A DNA stretch of 64,000 nt from the NCBI RefSeq assembly GCF_020889625.1, contig NZ_CP086380.1:701001-765000 (forward strand). Direction: 5' to 3'. The notes beneath the pieces were generated by a model. It ran no database searches. It was not told the origin of the DNA and saw only the letters and a list, made by a program, of their open reading frames with translations. This document shows positions 9,167 through 18,930 of this stretch, in pieces. How positions within the stretch are numbered: position 1 is the stretch's first letter; every line of letters starts with the position of its first letter. Made by a program: the position numbers and the translations under genes. The DNA is from Deinococcus radiophilus. Lineage in GTDB: Bacteria; Deinococcota; Deinococci; Deinococcales; Deinococcaceae.

Positions 9167-10208
9167 TTGTTGGCGGCGTAAGTATGCGCTGCTAAACTCT
9201 AGGGACTGTGGAATGGCAACCGAACCAATATTCTCGTGCCCAACTTGAGGAGCGGCGCCTGGCTGCTACCGAGTGGCTGCAGCAAGGCAGCCACACACAC
9301 CGCGAAATCGCTGCTCACTTTGGCGTCTCCGTGCTCACGGTGACTTCTTGGAGTGCTCGGCTCAGAAAGAAGGGAAGCTTGCAAGCGACGGTCAGCTCTG
9401 GTCGTCCTGCTCGACTGACTGAGTCTCAGCACGACCAGCTTCGCACCCTCCTGCAGGAGGGTGCTCTGCAGCATGGGTTTCCTGACGAAACCTGGACGAC
9501 AAAACGTGTGGCAGAGCTCATCGGGCGGCACTTTGATGTGTGGTACCACCATGATCACGTCCGCAAAATCCTACGAAAGTTGGGTTTCAGCCCACAGATG
9601 CCAGATGGGCGGGCCGCTGAGCGGAACGAACTTCGGATCGCATCCTGGCGGGAACAGGTGCTGCCGGAGTTGGAAAAAAAAGGTCGCTGAGGGAGCCACA
9701 ATCATCTATCTGGATGAAGTCGGATTCTCTCTGAAAGGAGTCCAGCGACGGACATGGGGGGTGAGGGGGCGTCACGCCCCTGGTCAAGCTCAGAGCAAAC
9801 TGGGAGAAGCTTTCAACGATTGGGGCGATCACTTCAGATGGACGATTCTTCCAGCACACAATATCCGGAGCGATCCGGAGTAGAGAAGTCATACGATTCT
9901 TTGGGCACATCCTGCGCCAAGTTCAGAACATCGTCGTGGTGCTGGACAATGCGAGAATTCATCACGCGAAAGTAACCCAGGCGTTCGTGGGTTCCCACGA
10001 ACGCCTCTCTCTGATCTTTCTGCCTCCGTATGCTCCAGAGTTGAACCCGATCGAGTTGGTGTGGGCCTACGTCAAGCGCAATGTGTTGGGGAACTTTTGT
10101 GCCCACTCCATAAGAGCGCTGAAAAAGAGGCTTGTCACCGCCTGGCAGCGGGTCCGCTATATTCACCTGCCCCGTCAGCTTATGGACGCCAACTTACGCC
10201 GCTATCAA
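9167..10208 (+). mobile_element. IS630-family insertion sequence with TA target duplication
   Basis: The element is 1042 bp. Its ends, TTGTTGGCGGCGTAAGT (9167-9183) and the inverse of ACTTACGCCGCTATCAA (10192-10208), are 17-bp terminal inverted repeats with two mismatches. A TA dinucleotide flanks each end (9165-9166 and 10209-10210), the target duplication typical of IS630/Tc1-mariner elements. It carries one transposase gene interrupted by two frameshifts. It sits between panC and the pilus ATPase gene and looks less GC-rich than its surroundings. Confidence 0.88.
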
Positions 10209-10211
10209 TAG
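9208..10211 (+). pseudogene. IS630-family transposase, two apparent frameshifts
   Basis: The DDE transposase would be about 333 aa if two single extra bases are ignored. The first part (from GTG 9208) holds the winged-helix DNA-binding region (REIAAHFGVSVLTVTSW) and runs out of frame at an A8 tract (9674-9681); with seven A the frame continues cleanly into VAEGATIIYLDEVGFS with the first catalytic Asp. The second shift is within the G-rich run 9756-9769, after which TPLVKLRANWEKL leads to VVVLDNARIHH (second Asp) and APELNPIELVW (Glu). The stop TAG at 10209-10211 is made from the target TA plus the next chromosomal G. The frameshifts may be mutations, sequencing errors, or, for the A8 tract, slippage. 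Confidence 0.82.
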
Positions 10212-10372
10212 TGTTTTTCGGATCACGCTGATCCGCCCTGCTGGTGTGGTGCATCGACACGACATTGTTGTGTGCCTCATGTAAGGCACATATACGGCAT
10301 ACTGCAGCCATATCCCACCAGGCAGCCAGCCGCATTCTGACCGCTGTGTCAACCGCCACCAGGAGACCTTAC

Positions 10373-11512
10373 ATGATCCAGATTGATGAACTCTTGACCG
10401 AGATGATGAATGCCGAAGCGAGTGATGTTCACCTTCAGGCGGGCAGTCCTCCAGTGGGCCGGGTCAATGGCGACCTGATTCAGTTCGGTTCCAACGTGCT
10501 GCGCCCAGAGGACACGGCGGCCTATGCCCAGGCCCTACTGACACCGGAGCAGTGGGAAGATTTCGAATTCCGTCATGAGATCGACTCGGCCTACAGCCTC
10601 AAAGGACATGGCCGTCTGCGCGTTAATGTCTTTCGTCAGCGTGGCTCGGTGGGCATTGTGATGCGGGTGGTGCGCGACCAGATTCCTGACTTTGAGGAAC
10701 TGGGCCTGCCTGAAGATGTCATGCGCACCATGGCCGACTCGGCGCGTGGCCTGATTCTGGTCACAGGACCGACCGGGTCGGGGAAGAGTACCACGATGGC
10801 CAGCCTGGTAGATCACATCAACCGCAGCTCTTCCAAGCACATCATCACCATCGAAGATCCGATCGAAATCATGCACCGCAACCGCAAATCCATCGTGGTG
10901 CAGCGGGAGGTCGGCGTGGATACCCGTGATTTCCGCACGGCGCTGAAATATGCCATGCGTCAGGACCCCGACGTGATCATGATTGGGGAGATGCGCGATA
11001 AAGAGACGGTGGAAGCGGCCCTCACTGCCGCTCAGACGGGTCACCTGGTGCTTTCCACGCTGCACACCCAGGATGCTCTGCGGACCATCAACCGGATCGT
11101 AGATTTTTTTCAGCCGCACGAGCGTGATGAGGTCCGTAGCCTGTTTGCAGAGTCGCTGATCGGAATCGTGTCACAGCGTTTGCTGCGCCGTCAAGATGGC
11201 CGGGGCCGGGCCTTAGGGATGGAGATTTTGCTGGGGACGCCGCTGGTCGTGGAGAGCATCAAAGATGAAGAAAAGACTCCGCTGATCAAGGATGCTATGG
11301 TGGAAGACAACCTGCGCGGGATGGTCACGTTCGATCAGCATCTGGCGCAGCTGTATATGGAAGGCATCATTTCCATGGAAGAGGGTCAGGAAGCCGCGAC
11401 CAGCCCCCACGAGTTTCGTCTGCTGGTCACCAAGGCTGACTTCGAAGGTGAAAAAGAAATGGAGCATGAGCATGTGGCACAGGGATTCGGGCGCAAGTCG
11501 TTTGGCCGTTAA
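10373..11512 (+). CDS. pilT: PilT/PilU-type twitching motility ATPase
   Basis: This 379-aa hexameric ATPase would power retraction of type IV pili. It has the N-terminal PAS-like domain (SDVHLQAG near 18), Walker A GPTGSGKST at 132-140, an Asp box region IITIEDPIE, Walker B DPDVIMIGEMRD near 200, and the His-box LSTLHT. The C terminus lacks the AIRNLIRE-type PilT ending and instead has PHEFRLLVTK, closer to PilU, so PilT versus PilU is open. AGGAGA (10361-10366) supports the ATG at 10373; the frame is open upstream to 10244. No other pilus gene is adjacent. The IS630 element ends about 160 nt upstream and may have displaced its promoter. Confidence 0.88.
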   Translation: MIQIDELLTEMMNAEASDVHLQAGSPPVGRVNGDLIQFGSNVLRPEDTAAYAQALLTPEQWEDFEFRHEIDSAYSLKGHGRLRVNVFRQRGSVGIVMRVVRDQIPDFEELGLPEDVMRTMADSARGLILVTGPTGSGKSTTMASLVDHINRSSSKHIITIEDPIEIMHRNRKSIVVQREVGVDTRDFRTALKYAMRQDPDVIMIGEMRDKETVEAALTAAQTGHLVLSTLHTQDALRTINRIVDFFQPHERDEVRSLFAESLIGIVSQRLLRRQDGRGRALGMEILLGTPLVVESIKDEEKTPLIKDAMVEDNLRGMVTFDQHLAQLYMEGIISMEEGQEAATSPHEFRLLVTKADFEGEKEMEHEHVAQGFGRKSFGR

Positions 11513-11638
11513 CTTGCCGTACTCAGGTTGGAACCCATAGGGGCCTTCCCGGATGTTGGAGAGGGGGGTCCATTTGGTCTGGCCTGTGATGGGCGGCCAG
11601 GTGCAGCCTACTGACAGCCAGGGTCACTGCAATTCAGA

Positions 11639-11644
11639 TACAAT
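11639..11644 (+). promoter_or_regulatory. Possible -10 box of greA
   Basis: TACAAT, one mismatch from TATAAT, lies 8 nt before the greA ATG, giving a very short or absent leader. No good -35 was seen at the normal distance. Confidence 0.4.
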
Positions 11645-11652
11645 GGAATGCT

Positions 11653-12120
11653 ATGACAGGACCCAAAATTTCCATCACCCAGCGCGGCTATGACCGCCTG
11701 AAAGAAACGCTGCACCATCTCAAAACCACCCGCCGGGAGCAGATCAGCGAGAACATGGGCCGCGCCATCGCTGACGGTGACCTGCGTGAAAGTGCCGCAT
11801 ACGACGAAGCCCGCATGGAGCAGAGCGAGAATGAGGCCCGCATCCGTGATCTGGAAGACCAGCTGGAGCGTGCCATGATCGTTGCGGAAGATGCAGCAGG
11901 CGGCGCTGGCCTAGGTGCCAAGGTAACGGTCCGCAGTGGCGGGACAGAGCGCACCTTCGAGCTGGTCGGGACCTTTGAGGCGGACGTGCGTGCCGGAAAA
12001 ATCAGCGATGCCAGCCCCATCGGCAAGGCGCTCCTGGGCGCTTCCGAAGGGGACAAGGTCAAAGTTCCTGGTCCCAAGGGTGACACCGAGTTTGAAGTGG
12101 TGAGCGTCAGCTACGAGTAA
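11653..12120 (+). CDS. greA: Transcription elongation factor GreA
   Basis: This 155-aa factor enters the RNA polymerase secondary channel and stimulates cleavage of backtracked transcripts. The N-terminal coiled coil carries the acidic tip ADGDLRESAAYDEA near residue 38, matching the Asp/Glu pair needed for cleavage, and the C-terminal FKBP-like domain ends in SPIGKALLG and GDKVKVPGPKG. Deinococcota and Thermus also have anti-Gre Gfh factors; the intact tip favours GreA. It is monocistronic with a clear terminator about 65 nt downstream. Confidence 0.93.
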   Translation: MTGPKISITQRGYDRLKETLHHLKTTRREQISENMGRAIADGDLRESAAYDEARMEQSENEARIRDLEDQLERAMIVAEDAAGGAGLGAKVTVRSGGTERTFELVGTFEADVRAGKISDASPIGKALLGASEGDKVKVPGPKGDTEFEVVSVSYE

Positions 12121-12185
12121 AGTCAGCCAGGAGGCATGCGACTCTTCACATTGCGGTTGGCTGACTTAAACCCAATCGATCTGAT

Positions 12186-12216
12186 CTGCGCTGCCCGCTG
12201 TGGTGGCGCAGTTTTT
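12186..12216 (+). terminator. Terminator of greA
   Basis: CTGCGCTGCC and GGTGGCGCAG form a ten-pair stem with two G-U pairs around CGCTGT, followed directly by TTTTT (12212-12216). Confidence 0.7.
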
Positions 12217-12396
12217 GATCGGTTGCCTGGCTTGGAAGGGTTCTGTGGGGTGTGGCGTGCGACACTCTGGCGGGCAGGCAGATCACGGGGGGCTGGACAT
12301 CTCAGCGAAATGCTTTAAGCTGTCCGCCGAGCTGCGGGAACGATGCCCAGTGGCCTCTTATTACGCCCAACCTTCTTTCTCAGATGGAGTGTCCGC

Positions 12397-14016
12397 ATGA
12401 GCCATACCTCACACCCAGAAGTCCAAGACCATCAGCGTCACGAACCCCAACACGGCGCCGAACACCATGAGGGACTGACTGACTGGCCGCGCTCCAGCGG
12501 CGTGTTGCTGCATCCGACCTCTTTGCCTGGTCCCTACGGCCTGGGTGAGTTGGGCGCCGAGGCCCGCGCTTGGGTGGACTGGCTGGCGGAAGCTGGACAA
12601 AGCTACTGGCAGATGCTGCCGCTGGGACCAACTGGGCATGGCAGCAGTCCCTATCAGACCCTGGGGGCCTTTGCAGGCAACCCGATGTTGATCAGTGTAG
12701 GTGACCTGCTAGACAGTGGTTTGCTGCATTCCGCCGATCTAGGCGAGATCCCTACCGGAAGTCTGGACCGGGTGGACTTCGATGCCCAGGAGCGCTGGCG
12801 CAGTGGCCTGCTCTGGAGCGCTTTTCGCCGTTTCATGGCCGGTGAGGGCCAGATTGACCCCCAGGAATTTGAGGTTTACAAGGCCGAACAGGCGCGCTGG
12901 CTAGACAACTACGCGCTGTTCCGCGCCCTCAAGGAAGTGCATGGTGGGGCAGCCTGGTTCGACTGGGAGCCGCAGTACCGTGAGCGTGATGCGGCGGCGT
13001 TGACCCTTTTTCAGCAGCAGCACTTTGAAGTCGTAGAGCATATCCGCTTTATTCAGTTCCTGTTCGAGCGGCAGTGGCAGGCGCTGCGCCGCTACGCTGC
13101 TGAGCGGGGGGTACAGATGGTGGGCGACTTACCCATTTTCGTGGCGCTGGACTCGTCGGACGTCTGGGCCCATCAGGATCTCTTCGCTCTGGACGAACAG
13201 GGTCGGCCAGAGGTGCAAGCTGGCGTACCACCTGACTATTTCGCCGCTGAGGGGCAGCTGTGGGGCAATCCGCTGTACCGCTGGGACCGGATGCAGGAGC
13301 AGGGCTTTGACTGGTGGGTGGCCCGCTTTGCCCGCAGCCGCGAGTTGTACGACCTGTTCCGGGTAGACCACTTCCGGGGATTTGAGGCGTACTGGGAGGT
13401 GCCTTATCCCGCTCCCAATGCGATGGGTGGCCGCTGGGTTCCTGCGCCAGGGCGTGAATTGCTGGAAGAAGTCGGCAAGCGCCTGGGCGAACTGCCGATC
13501 ATCGCGGAAGATTTGGGCGTGATCACACTTGAGGTAGAGGAGCTGCGCGACGATTTCGGTTTGCCGGGCATGGCCATTCTGCAGTTTGCCTTTTCAGATC
13601 CGGATTTCTGGAACAGTCCCTTTTATCCGGCCAACATTCCTGTGAACCGGGTGGTCTATACCGGCACCCACGACAACGACACCACACGGGGCTGGTGGGC
13701 CACGGCCACTGAGCTGGAGCGGCACCACCTGCGGATGTTTACCAATTCGGACCCTGCTGAGACAGAAGTGACCTGGCAGATGCTGAATATCGCCTGGCAC
13801 AGCCGCGCCCGGATCGCCATTGCACCGCTGCAGGATCTGCTGAACCTGGACACCGAGGCCCGCATGAATGTGCCTGGTCTGGCCGAAGGGAACTGGGGCT
13901 GGCGGGTTCGCGCTGAGCCGCTGACCACCGAGCTGGCCGCGAAATTGCGTGAGCTGACCGCGTATTCAGGGCGATTGGCTCCCGCTGCACAGGTAGACGC
14001 CAGCGCTGTCATCTGA
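12397..14016 (+). CDS. malQ: 4-alpha-glucanotransferase (amylomaltase)
   Basis: This 539-aa GH77 enzyme transfers glucan segments between maltodextrins and works with the glucan phosphorylase encoded at 49.5 kb. The catalytic Asp is in LFRVDHFRGFEAYWE, the acid/base Glu in IIAEDLG and the third Asp in GTHDNDTTRG. The N-terminal motif GVLLHPTSLPGPYGLGELG starts near residue 35. Before it is an unusual extension with seven histidines in residues 3-24. The start ATG at 12397 has TGGAG just upstream and yields this His-rich tail; the frame is open back to 12343 without a better start. Confidence 0.95.
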   Translation: MSHTSHPEVQDHQRHEPQHGAEHHEGLTDWPRSSGVLLHPTSLPGPYGLGELGAEARAWVDWLAEAGQSYWQMLPLGPTGHGSSPYQTLGAFAGNPMLISVGDLLDSGLLHSADLGEIPTGSLDRVDFDAQERWRSGLLWSAFRRFMAGEGQIDPQEFEVYKAEQARWLDNYALFRALKEVHGGAAWFDWEPQYRERDAAALTLFQQQHFEVVEHIRFIQFLFERQWQALRRYAAERGVQMVGDLPIFVALDSSDVWAHQDLFALDEQGRPEVQAGVPPDYFAAEGQLWGNPLYRWDRMQEQGFDWWVARFARSRELYDLFRVDHFRGFEAYWEVPYPAPNAMGGRWVPAPGRELLEEVGKRLGELPIIAEDLGVITLEVEELRDDFGLPGMAILQFAFSDPDFWNSPFYPANIPVNRVVYTGTHDNDTTRGWWATATELERHHLRMFTNSDPAETEVTWQMLNIAWHSRARIAIAPLQDLLNLDTEARMNVPGLAEGNWGWRVRAEPLTTELAAKLRELTAYSGRLAPAAQVDASAVI

Positions 14017-14035
14017 CGGTTCTTCCTACTCCTGA

Positions 14036-14060
14036 GGGCACCGCACAGCCTGCGATGCCC
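14036..14060 (+). terminator. Terminator-like hairpin after malQ
   Basis: GGGCACCGCA and TGCGATGCCC pair around CAGCC. There is no T tract, so this is a weak call; the hairpin abuts a TACCCT box in front of the next gene. Confidence 0.3.
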
Positions 14061-14074
14061 TACCCTGAAAGCCT

Positions 14075-14605
14075 ATGCGCCTGCTCACCGCCCGACGATT
14101 CGCCCCCTGGATGATGGCTGCCCTGGCCCTGCAACGCCTGGCTGAACTTAGAGTCGCCCAGCGGAATGAAGCCTGGGCGCGTTCCCAGGGGGCCAAGGAG
14201 TACGGACAGAAGCATTACCCCCTGTTTTTCGTGCTGCACCCCAGCTGGATGCTGTTTACGCTGCTGGAAGGCCGCCGCCGGGAGGAGTCCGTTCGCCCGC
14301 TGGCGCTGTCGGCCCTGCTGCTGGCCCAGCCACTGCGTTACTGGGTGATTCGCAGCCTGGGACGGTACTGGAATACCCGTATCCTGATCGTGCCCGGCGG
14401 AAAGCGGGTGCGGCGCGGACCATTTCGTTGGCTGCGGCACCCTAACTACGCCGTGGTGGCCCTGGAGATTGCCGCTGCGCCGCTGGCGGTCCGGGCCGAC
14501 CGTGCTGCGCTGGCCTACACCGTGCTGAACGCCGCTTTACTGCTTTTGATCCGCATTCCTGCCGAGGAAGCCGCGCTGCGGGAGTACGCCCATCAGGCCG
14601 ACTAG
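14075..14605 (+). CDS. Isoprenylcysteine carboxyl methyltransferase-family membrane protein
   Basis: This 176-aa protein has hydrophobic segments near 10-20, 48-62, 78-95 and 125-155 and ends with the ICMT-like catalytic pattern [18 protein letters not shown] followed by [12 protein letters not shown]. Bacterial ICMT-family proteins are membrane methyltransferases of mostly unknown substrate, sometimes linked to polyketide quinones. The final TAG overlaps the pgi stop on the other strand in the palindrome CTAG (14602-14605). Confidence 0.8.
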   Translation: MRLLTARRFAPWMMAALALQRLAELRVAQRNEAWARSQGAKEYGQKHYPLFFVLHPSWMLFTLLEGRRREESVRPLALSALLLAQPLRYWVIRSLGRYWNTRILIVPGGKRVRRGPFRWLRHPNYAVVALEIAAAPLAVRADRAALAYTVLNAALLLLIRIPAEEAALREYAHQAD

Positions 14606-16233
14606 CTGGATGCGTCGGATGCCGAGCGGTTCGCCCGGTACCACCCGATCAGTGCATTGGTGCTGCTGTCGTGTGAAAGTTGGCCGTCACTGCTGAGCTC
14701 TGGTGCAATCTGCTGGGCCAGCACTTTACCTAGCTCCACGCCCCACTGATCGAAGGAGTTGACGCCCCACACTGCGCCCTGCACGAAGACCTTGTGTTCA
14801 TACAGGGCGATCAGTGCGCCGAGACTGCGTGGGGTCAGCTGCTGGGCCAGCAGGGTAGAGGAGGGACGGTTACCTTCAAAGGTCTTGTGCGGGACCAGCG
14901 GTTCTGGCGTGCCGTCCTGACGGACCTGTTCAGGCGTTTTGCCGAAAGCCAGTGCCTCGCTCTGGGCAAAGACATTCGCCATCAGCAGATCGTGATGCTC
15001 ACCCAGCGGATTGAGACTGCGCGCAAAGCCGATAAAGTCGCATGGAATCAGCCGGGTGCCCTGGTGAATCAGCTGGTAAAAGGCGTGCTGACCGTTGGTT
15101 CCGGCCTGTCCCCACACAATCGGGCCGCTGTCCACACTCAGGCGCTCGCCACTCAGGGTCACACTTTTGCCGTTGCTTTCCATATCCAACTGCTGCAAAT
15201 AAGCTGGAAAGGACCGCAGATACTGCGAGTAGGGCAGGACTGCGAGCGAGCAGGCGCCCAGAAAGTTGTGGTTCCAGATGCCGGTCAGGGCCATCAGCAC
15301 CGGCAGATTCTGCTCCAGCGGCGCTTCTGCGAAGTGGCAGTCCATCTCATGCATGCCGCCTAGAAATTCACGGAACTGTTCTGGACCAACGGCAATCATC
15401 AGACTCAGGCCGATGGCGCTGTCCAGGCTGTAGCGGCCCCCCACCCAGTCCCAGAACCCGAACATGTTGGCCGTATCTATGCCGAATTTCTGCACTTCAT
15501 CTGCGTTGGTGCTGACCGCAACGAAGTGCCGTGCCACTGCCCTGTCATCGCCCAGAGCGTCCAGGAGCCACGCGCGGGCGGTGCGGGCATTGGTCATGGT
15601 TTCCAGCGTGGTAAAGGTCTTGGATGACACGATCACCAGCGTGGTGGCCGGGTCCAAATCACGGACCTTCTCGGCAAAGTCGGTGCCGTCCACGTTGGAC
15701 ACGAAGCGCAGCGTCAAGTCGCGGTCGCTGTAGTGTTCCAGCGCCTCGTAAGCCATCACCGGCCCCAGGTCACTGCCCCCGATGCCGATGTTCACCACGG
15801 CGCGCAGGCGTTCACCCGTAAAGCCACGCCACTCACCGGAGCGCACGGCCCTAGCAAATTCAGTCATCCGGTCCAGCACAGCATGAACTTCAGGCACGAC
15901 ATGTTCGCCGTCCACCTGGATATCGGCGTCACGGGGAGCGCGCAGCGCGGTGTGCAGCACGGCGCGCCCCTCGGTCACGTTGATTTTCTCACCGCCCAGC
16001 ATGGCCGCGCTGCGCTGCTCTACGCCGACTTCACGGGCCAGATTCAGCAGCAGCTGCAACGTCTGGTCAGTCACCCGCTGCTTGGAGTAGTCCAGGAGCC
16101 AACCTGCACCCTCGGCGCGTAGCCGTTCACCACGCTGCGGGTCGCTGGCGAACAGGTCGCGCAGGTGCTGGCCTGACACCTCTTTGGCGTGGGCTTGCAG
16201 GGCCTTCCAGCTCTCAAGGGTCTGTACTTGCAT
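14602..16233 (-). CDS. pgi: Glucose-6-phosphate isomerase
   Basis: This 543-aa enzyme interconverts glucose 6-phosphate and fructose 6-phosphate. The phosphosugar-binding region reads [18 protein letters not shown] near residue 150, the family signature [11 protein letters not shown] is near 263, and the catalytic Glu lies in ESNGKSV near 350. The length matches the large E. coli-type Pgi. The start at 16233 (MQVQTLESW) gives the normal N terminus; an open extension up to 16308 has no family similarity. It is convergent with the ICMT-like gene and divergent from the Nudix gene. Confidence 0.96.
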   Translation of the reverse strand: MQVQTLESWKALQAHAKEVSGQHLRDLFASDPQRGERLRAEGAGWLLDYSKQRVTDQTLQLLLNLAREVGVEQRSAAMLGGEKINVTEGRAVLHTALRAPRDADIQVDGEHVVPEVHAVLDRMTEFARAVRSGEWRGFTGERLRAVVNIGIGGSDLGPVMAYEALEHYSDRDLTLRFVSNVDGTDFAEKVRDLDPATTLVIVSSKTFTTLETMTNARTARAWLLDALGDDRAVARHFVAVSTNADEVQKFGIDTANMFGFWDWVGGRYSLDSAIGLSLMIAVGPEQFREFLGGMHEMDCHFAEAPLEQNLPVLMALTGIWNHNFLGACSLAVLPYSQYLRSFPAYLQQLDMESNGKSVTLSGERLSVDSGPIVWGQAGTNGQHAFYQLIHQGTRLIPCDFIGFARSLNPLGEHHDLLMANVFAQSEALAFGKTPEQVRQDGTPEPLVPHKTFEGNRPSSTLLAQQLTPRSLGALIALYEHKVFVQGAVWGVNSFDQWGVELGKVLAQQIAPELSSDGQLSHDSSTNALIGWYRANRSASDASS

Positions 16234-16328
16234 GGGTTCAGGATATTCAGCGCCGCAGGCACGCTGCGCCAGCCTAAAGCATTGGACAAAGGCAGTCTGC
16301 AGCGTCACCGGGAAGGTTAAGCGGAGGG

Positions 16329-16853
16329 ATGCAATACGATCAGAGCTTTCACGTGGAGGCCCATCAGGGCGCAGGCGTAGTGATTCTGGATGACGCGGGC
16401 CGCATCCTGCTCATTCAGGAGCGCGGCACGCCCGACAAGCCGGACGAGGCCGGGCTGTGGCACTTGCCCGTCGGGAGTGTGGAACCGGGCGAAAATCCCC
16501 AGGACGCGGCGGTGCGGGAGGCCTGGGAGGAGACGGGCCTGCGCGTACGGGTCGTCAAATTTCTGAATACCCGCGCTGCCCGGCACCGTGATGGCGACCT
16601 GATTCTCCGCTCGGTCTGGCTGGCCGAGCCGCTGCCGGGACAGGAACTGCGGCCCGCCTTGGTGGATGAGGTGGCAGACGCCCGCTACTTCACCCGTGCC
16701 GAGGTAGAGGAGCTGTTTCGGAGTGGGCGGCTGCGAATCTACACCACGCCGCTCTTTTACGACGAGGCGCTGGCGGTGCGGGGTTCACTAGAAACTACTG
16801 CAACGGAGTCAGGTCAAAGTCCCACTCGAACGAGCGGCCCCACGGCAGGTTGA
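16329..16853 (+). CDS. Nudix hydrolase
   Basis: This 174-aa protein carries a complete Nudix box starting at [20 protein letters not shown] near residue 56, with REAWEET as the metal-binding core. An upstream [21 protein letters not shown] segment supports a mutT/DIPP-type fold. The substrate is not evident; Deinococcus genomes carry many Nudix genes for cleaning damaged or signalling nucleotides. The last 59 bases overlap the 3' end of the DUF4127 gene on the other strand, and the terminal ~19 residues (from about TTATESGQ) look like read-out over that gene rather than conserved domain. Confidence 0.85.
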   Translation: MQYDQSFHVEAHQGAGVVILDDAGRILLIQERGTPDKPDEAGLWHLPVGSVEPGENPQDAAVREAWEETGLRVRVVKFLNTRAARHRDGDLILRSVWLAEPLPGQELRPALVDEVADARYFTRAEVEELFRSGRLRIYTTPLFYDEALAVRGSLETTATESGQSPTRTSGPTAG

Positions 16854-18096
16854 CCTGATCCAATTCATAGGAAACGCCGATGTTCAGTGGGAAATACTCG
16901 GCGGCCAGTTCCATCAATTTGGCCTGGGCGGCAGGAGTATTCATCTCAGCTTCGGGAATGGCTTCACGCAGGGCCGCCCGCAGGCGGGTGGAGTAGATCA
17001 AGTCGTTGGCGTATTCACGGGCCAGCAGGGCATTTTGCTGGGCAGGGTCCACATCGTCCAGATACAGCTTGGCATGGGCCATTGCGCTTCCCAGGTTATT
17101 GCCAGGTGTGCCCCAGGCGGCCAGGGCCGTCAAGTTGGCGTCGCGTTTCAGCACGCCCAGGTCACGCCACAGCCGGGTGTTGCCCAGATTCACTTTCTCC
17201 ACGTCCACCACGGCTACAGGTCCGCGCCGCAGCAGCGCAGAGATGTCCAGCGCGGCGCGCCGGGGGTCGCCGCCGTTAAAGACATAGAACGTCATGTCAG
17301 GGGTCTGGCCCGCCTGCACCATCTGGAACCCAGCCGCTTCAGCGTGATTTTCTACACTGTCGGTCAGTGGAATGCCTTCATACTTGATCACTTGCTCGGC
17401 CAGCTTCGGGTCGGAGTAGGCTGCCTGCAAGGTCTTCGCTTGCGGTGAGAGGGCGCGGGCACTCAGCAGGGCCAGCACCTCATCGGCGCCGGGGTAGACC
17501 AAAACATTATCCGGGGCGACTTCTGCCGCAAACTCAGCCAGTCGCGCTCCCTCGGCAGGAGCCGGGCTGCCGGGTAAGGCGTCGTCCCAGGCCACGTGCA
17601 ACTCCTTAAACACGCCAGCAGCGGCCCAGCGAATCATCAGGCGGGCCACGTCATAGTTGCGCTGACGGTCTACTGCGTCGGGGTGGCGGGGAATGGTGAT
17701 GAAGGCGTAGATCGGACGGCCCGTCTCGCGCTGCCATTCCAGCAGTGGCAGCAAGCGGCTGCGAATACGGGCAGCAGACTCGGTACTTTTGCGCGACTGC
17801 ACCAAGCCGCCGTAGGCCAGGGCATCCAGCGCCACGATCAGCGGTTCATCGGCGTTGCCAGCTCCTTCGGTCCGCAGCCAGTTCAGCAGTGCCTGGGGAT
17901 CGGCGCCTTGCTGTGCCGTGCCCAGCAGTTCACGCGGAACCACTTTCAGCGACTCGCTGGCCAGCGCGGCGGTGGCAGCAGGCAGTCGGCTGGTGGCGGG
18001 GCGCGAGTCCATCGGAATGAGCGTCTGTGCGGCGGCAGAGGGAATCAGCGTCGCCAGTGCAGCGGTGAGGGCAGACAGGAGGGATACGCGCTTCAT
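16795..18096 (-). CDS. DUF4127 family secreted protein
   Basis: The 433-aa product begins with a signal peptide ([24 protein letters not shown]) and continues with [13 protein letters not shown], the start of the DUF4127 pattern; later blocks [17 protein letters not shown] and [17 protein letters not shown] also fit the family. The function is unknown; the Asp-rich first strand and conserved Arg/Asn residues suggest an enzyme, but that is inference. The start at 18096 is chosen because the signal peptide begins there; an open extension to 18159 lacks one. The 3' end overlaps the convergent Nudix gene by 59 bases. Confidence 0.8.
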   Translation of the reverse strand: MKRVSLLSALTAALATLIPSAAAQTLIPMDSRPATSRLPAATAALASESLKVVPRELLGTAQQGADPQALLNWLRTEGAGNADEPLIVALDALAYGGLVQSRKSTESAARIRSRLLPLLEWQRETGRPIYAFITIPRHPDAVDRQRNYDVARLMIRWAAAGVFKELHVAWDDALPGSPAPAEGARLAEFAAEVAPDNVLVYPGADEVLALLSARALSPQAKTLQAAYSDPKLAEQVIKYEGIPLTDSVENHAEAAGFQMVQAGQTPDMTFYVFNGGDPRRAALDISALLRRGPVAVVDVEKVNLGNTRLWRDLGVLKRDANLTALAAWGTPGNNLGSAMAHAKLYLDDVDPAQQNALLAREYANDLIYSTRLRAALREAIPEAEMNTPAAQAKLMELAAEYFPLNIGVSYELDQVNLPWGRSFEWDFDLTPLQ

Positions 18097-18183
18097 GCGC
18101 CCAGTGTAGGAGCAACAGATGAAATGGGCCTGATGGTCGGCAGCGCTGCGAAGACTCAATAAGCAGACCAGACCCTCAAAACC

Positions 18184-18209
18184 AAAAAGCCCCGGTAGCG
18201 TTACCCGGA
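18184..18209 (-). terminator. Terminator of the lipoprotein gene
   Basis: On the minus strand CCGGGTAACGCTACCGGGG forms an imperfect seven-pair stem followed by CTTTTTGGTTTT, about 15 nt past the stop at 18225. Confidence 0.55.
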
Positions 18210-18224
18210 CGAGAAGGATTCGGC

Positions 18225-18674
18225 TCAGTTGCCTAGGACGCGGGCTTGCTCGTCGCGCAGCCAGAAGTTACGACCGGCGCTGTCTTGCAGGCGCAAAACC
18301 ACCTGCACATTTTCGCCACTGCGCAGACCCTGGGCAGGTCCAGTGCCCTGTACCAGGCGACAACTCTGACCGCAGCCCGCCTTCCAGTTGGCACCAGACT
18401 GCCAGACGCCGCCTTGGGTGACCAGGTAGACCGAATGCACGTTCAGCGGGAGGACACTGCCCGAACTCCGAACGGCCAGCTGGGCATTCAGCTGATCGCC
18501 GCGCAGCAGTGGCGTGGCCTCGGCCCTGAGGGTATGGCCCGCCAGGTTCAGCGAGGTCGGCGCACGCAGCAGTTCGCCGGCTGTGGGTGCTCCACCGCTG
18601 ACGCTACCGCAGGCGCTGAGGGTCAGGATCCCAGCAACCAGAGTGAGGGCAGCCTTGGCGTTCATGTGAACCAT
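18225..18674 (-). CDS. Putative lipoprotein
   Basis: The 149-aa product has a lipoprotein signal: a hydrophobic stretch, [10 protein letters not shown], followed by the lipobox LSAC with the lipidated Cys near residue 22. The mature part has no family I recognise; it contains two cysteines in AGCGQSC that may form a disulfide and ends in a strand-rich segment. The start could be ATG 18674 or ATG 18665 (MNAKAAL), the latter giving a more compact signal peptide. It is monocistronic with its own terminator. Confidence 0.65.
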   Translation of the reverse strand: MVHMNAKAALTLVAGILTLSACGSVSGGAPTAGELLRAPTSLNLAGHTLRAEATPLLRGDQLNAQLAVRSSGSVLPLNVHSVYLVTQGGVWQSGANWKAGCGQSCRLVQGTGPAQGLRSGENVQVVLRLQDSAGRNFWLRDEQARVLGN

Positions 18675-18930
18675 CTTAGAACACTATGGTTAAAATTGTC
18701 TGACGGCGCTCTGTCACCCTACGGTTCGCAGCAGCATTTGAGGAATGCTGGTGGTATTTTCCCGGCGCATAGAGCGGAAACTGCCGCTCCAGTGGAAGTT
18801 GGCGGCGGTAGTGATCCGGTTGTCAATGGTAAAGGTCTTGCTAAAGCTGGCTGGCAGAAGACCCGCATTCGCTTCTCAAAGATGGTTGTAAGCGGTGCAG
18901 CCGAGGGGATTCATGAGCTAAGGTTCCTCT

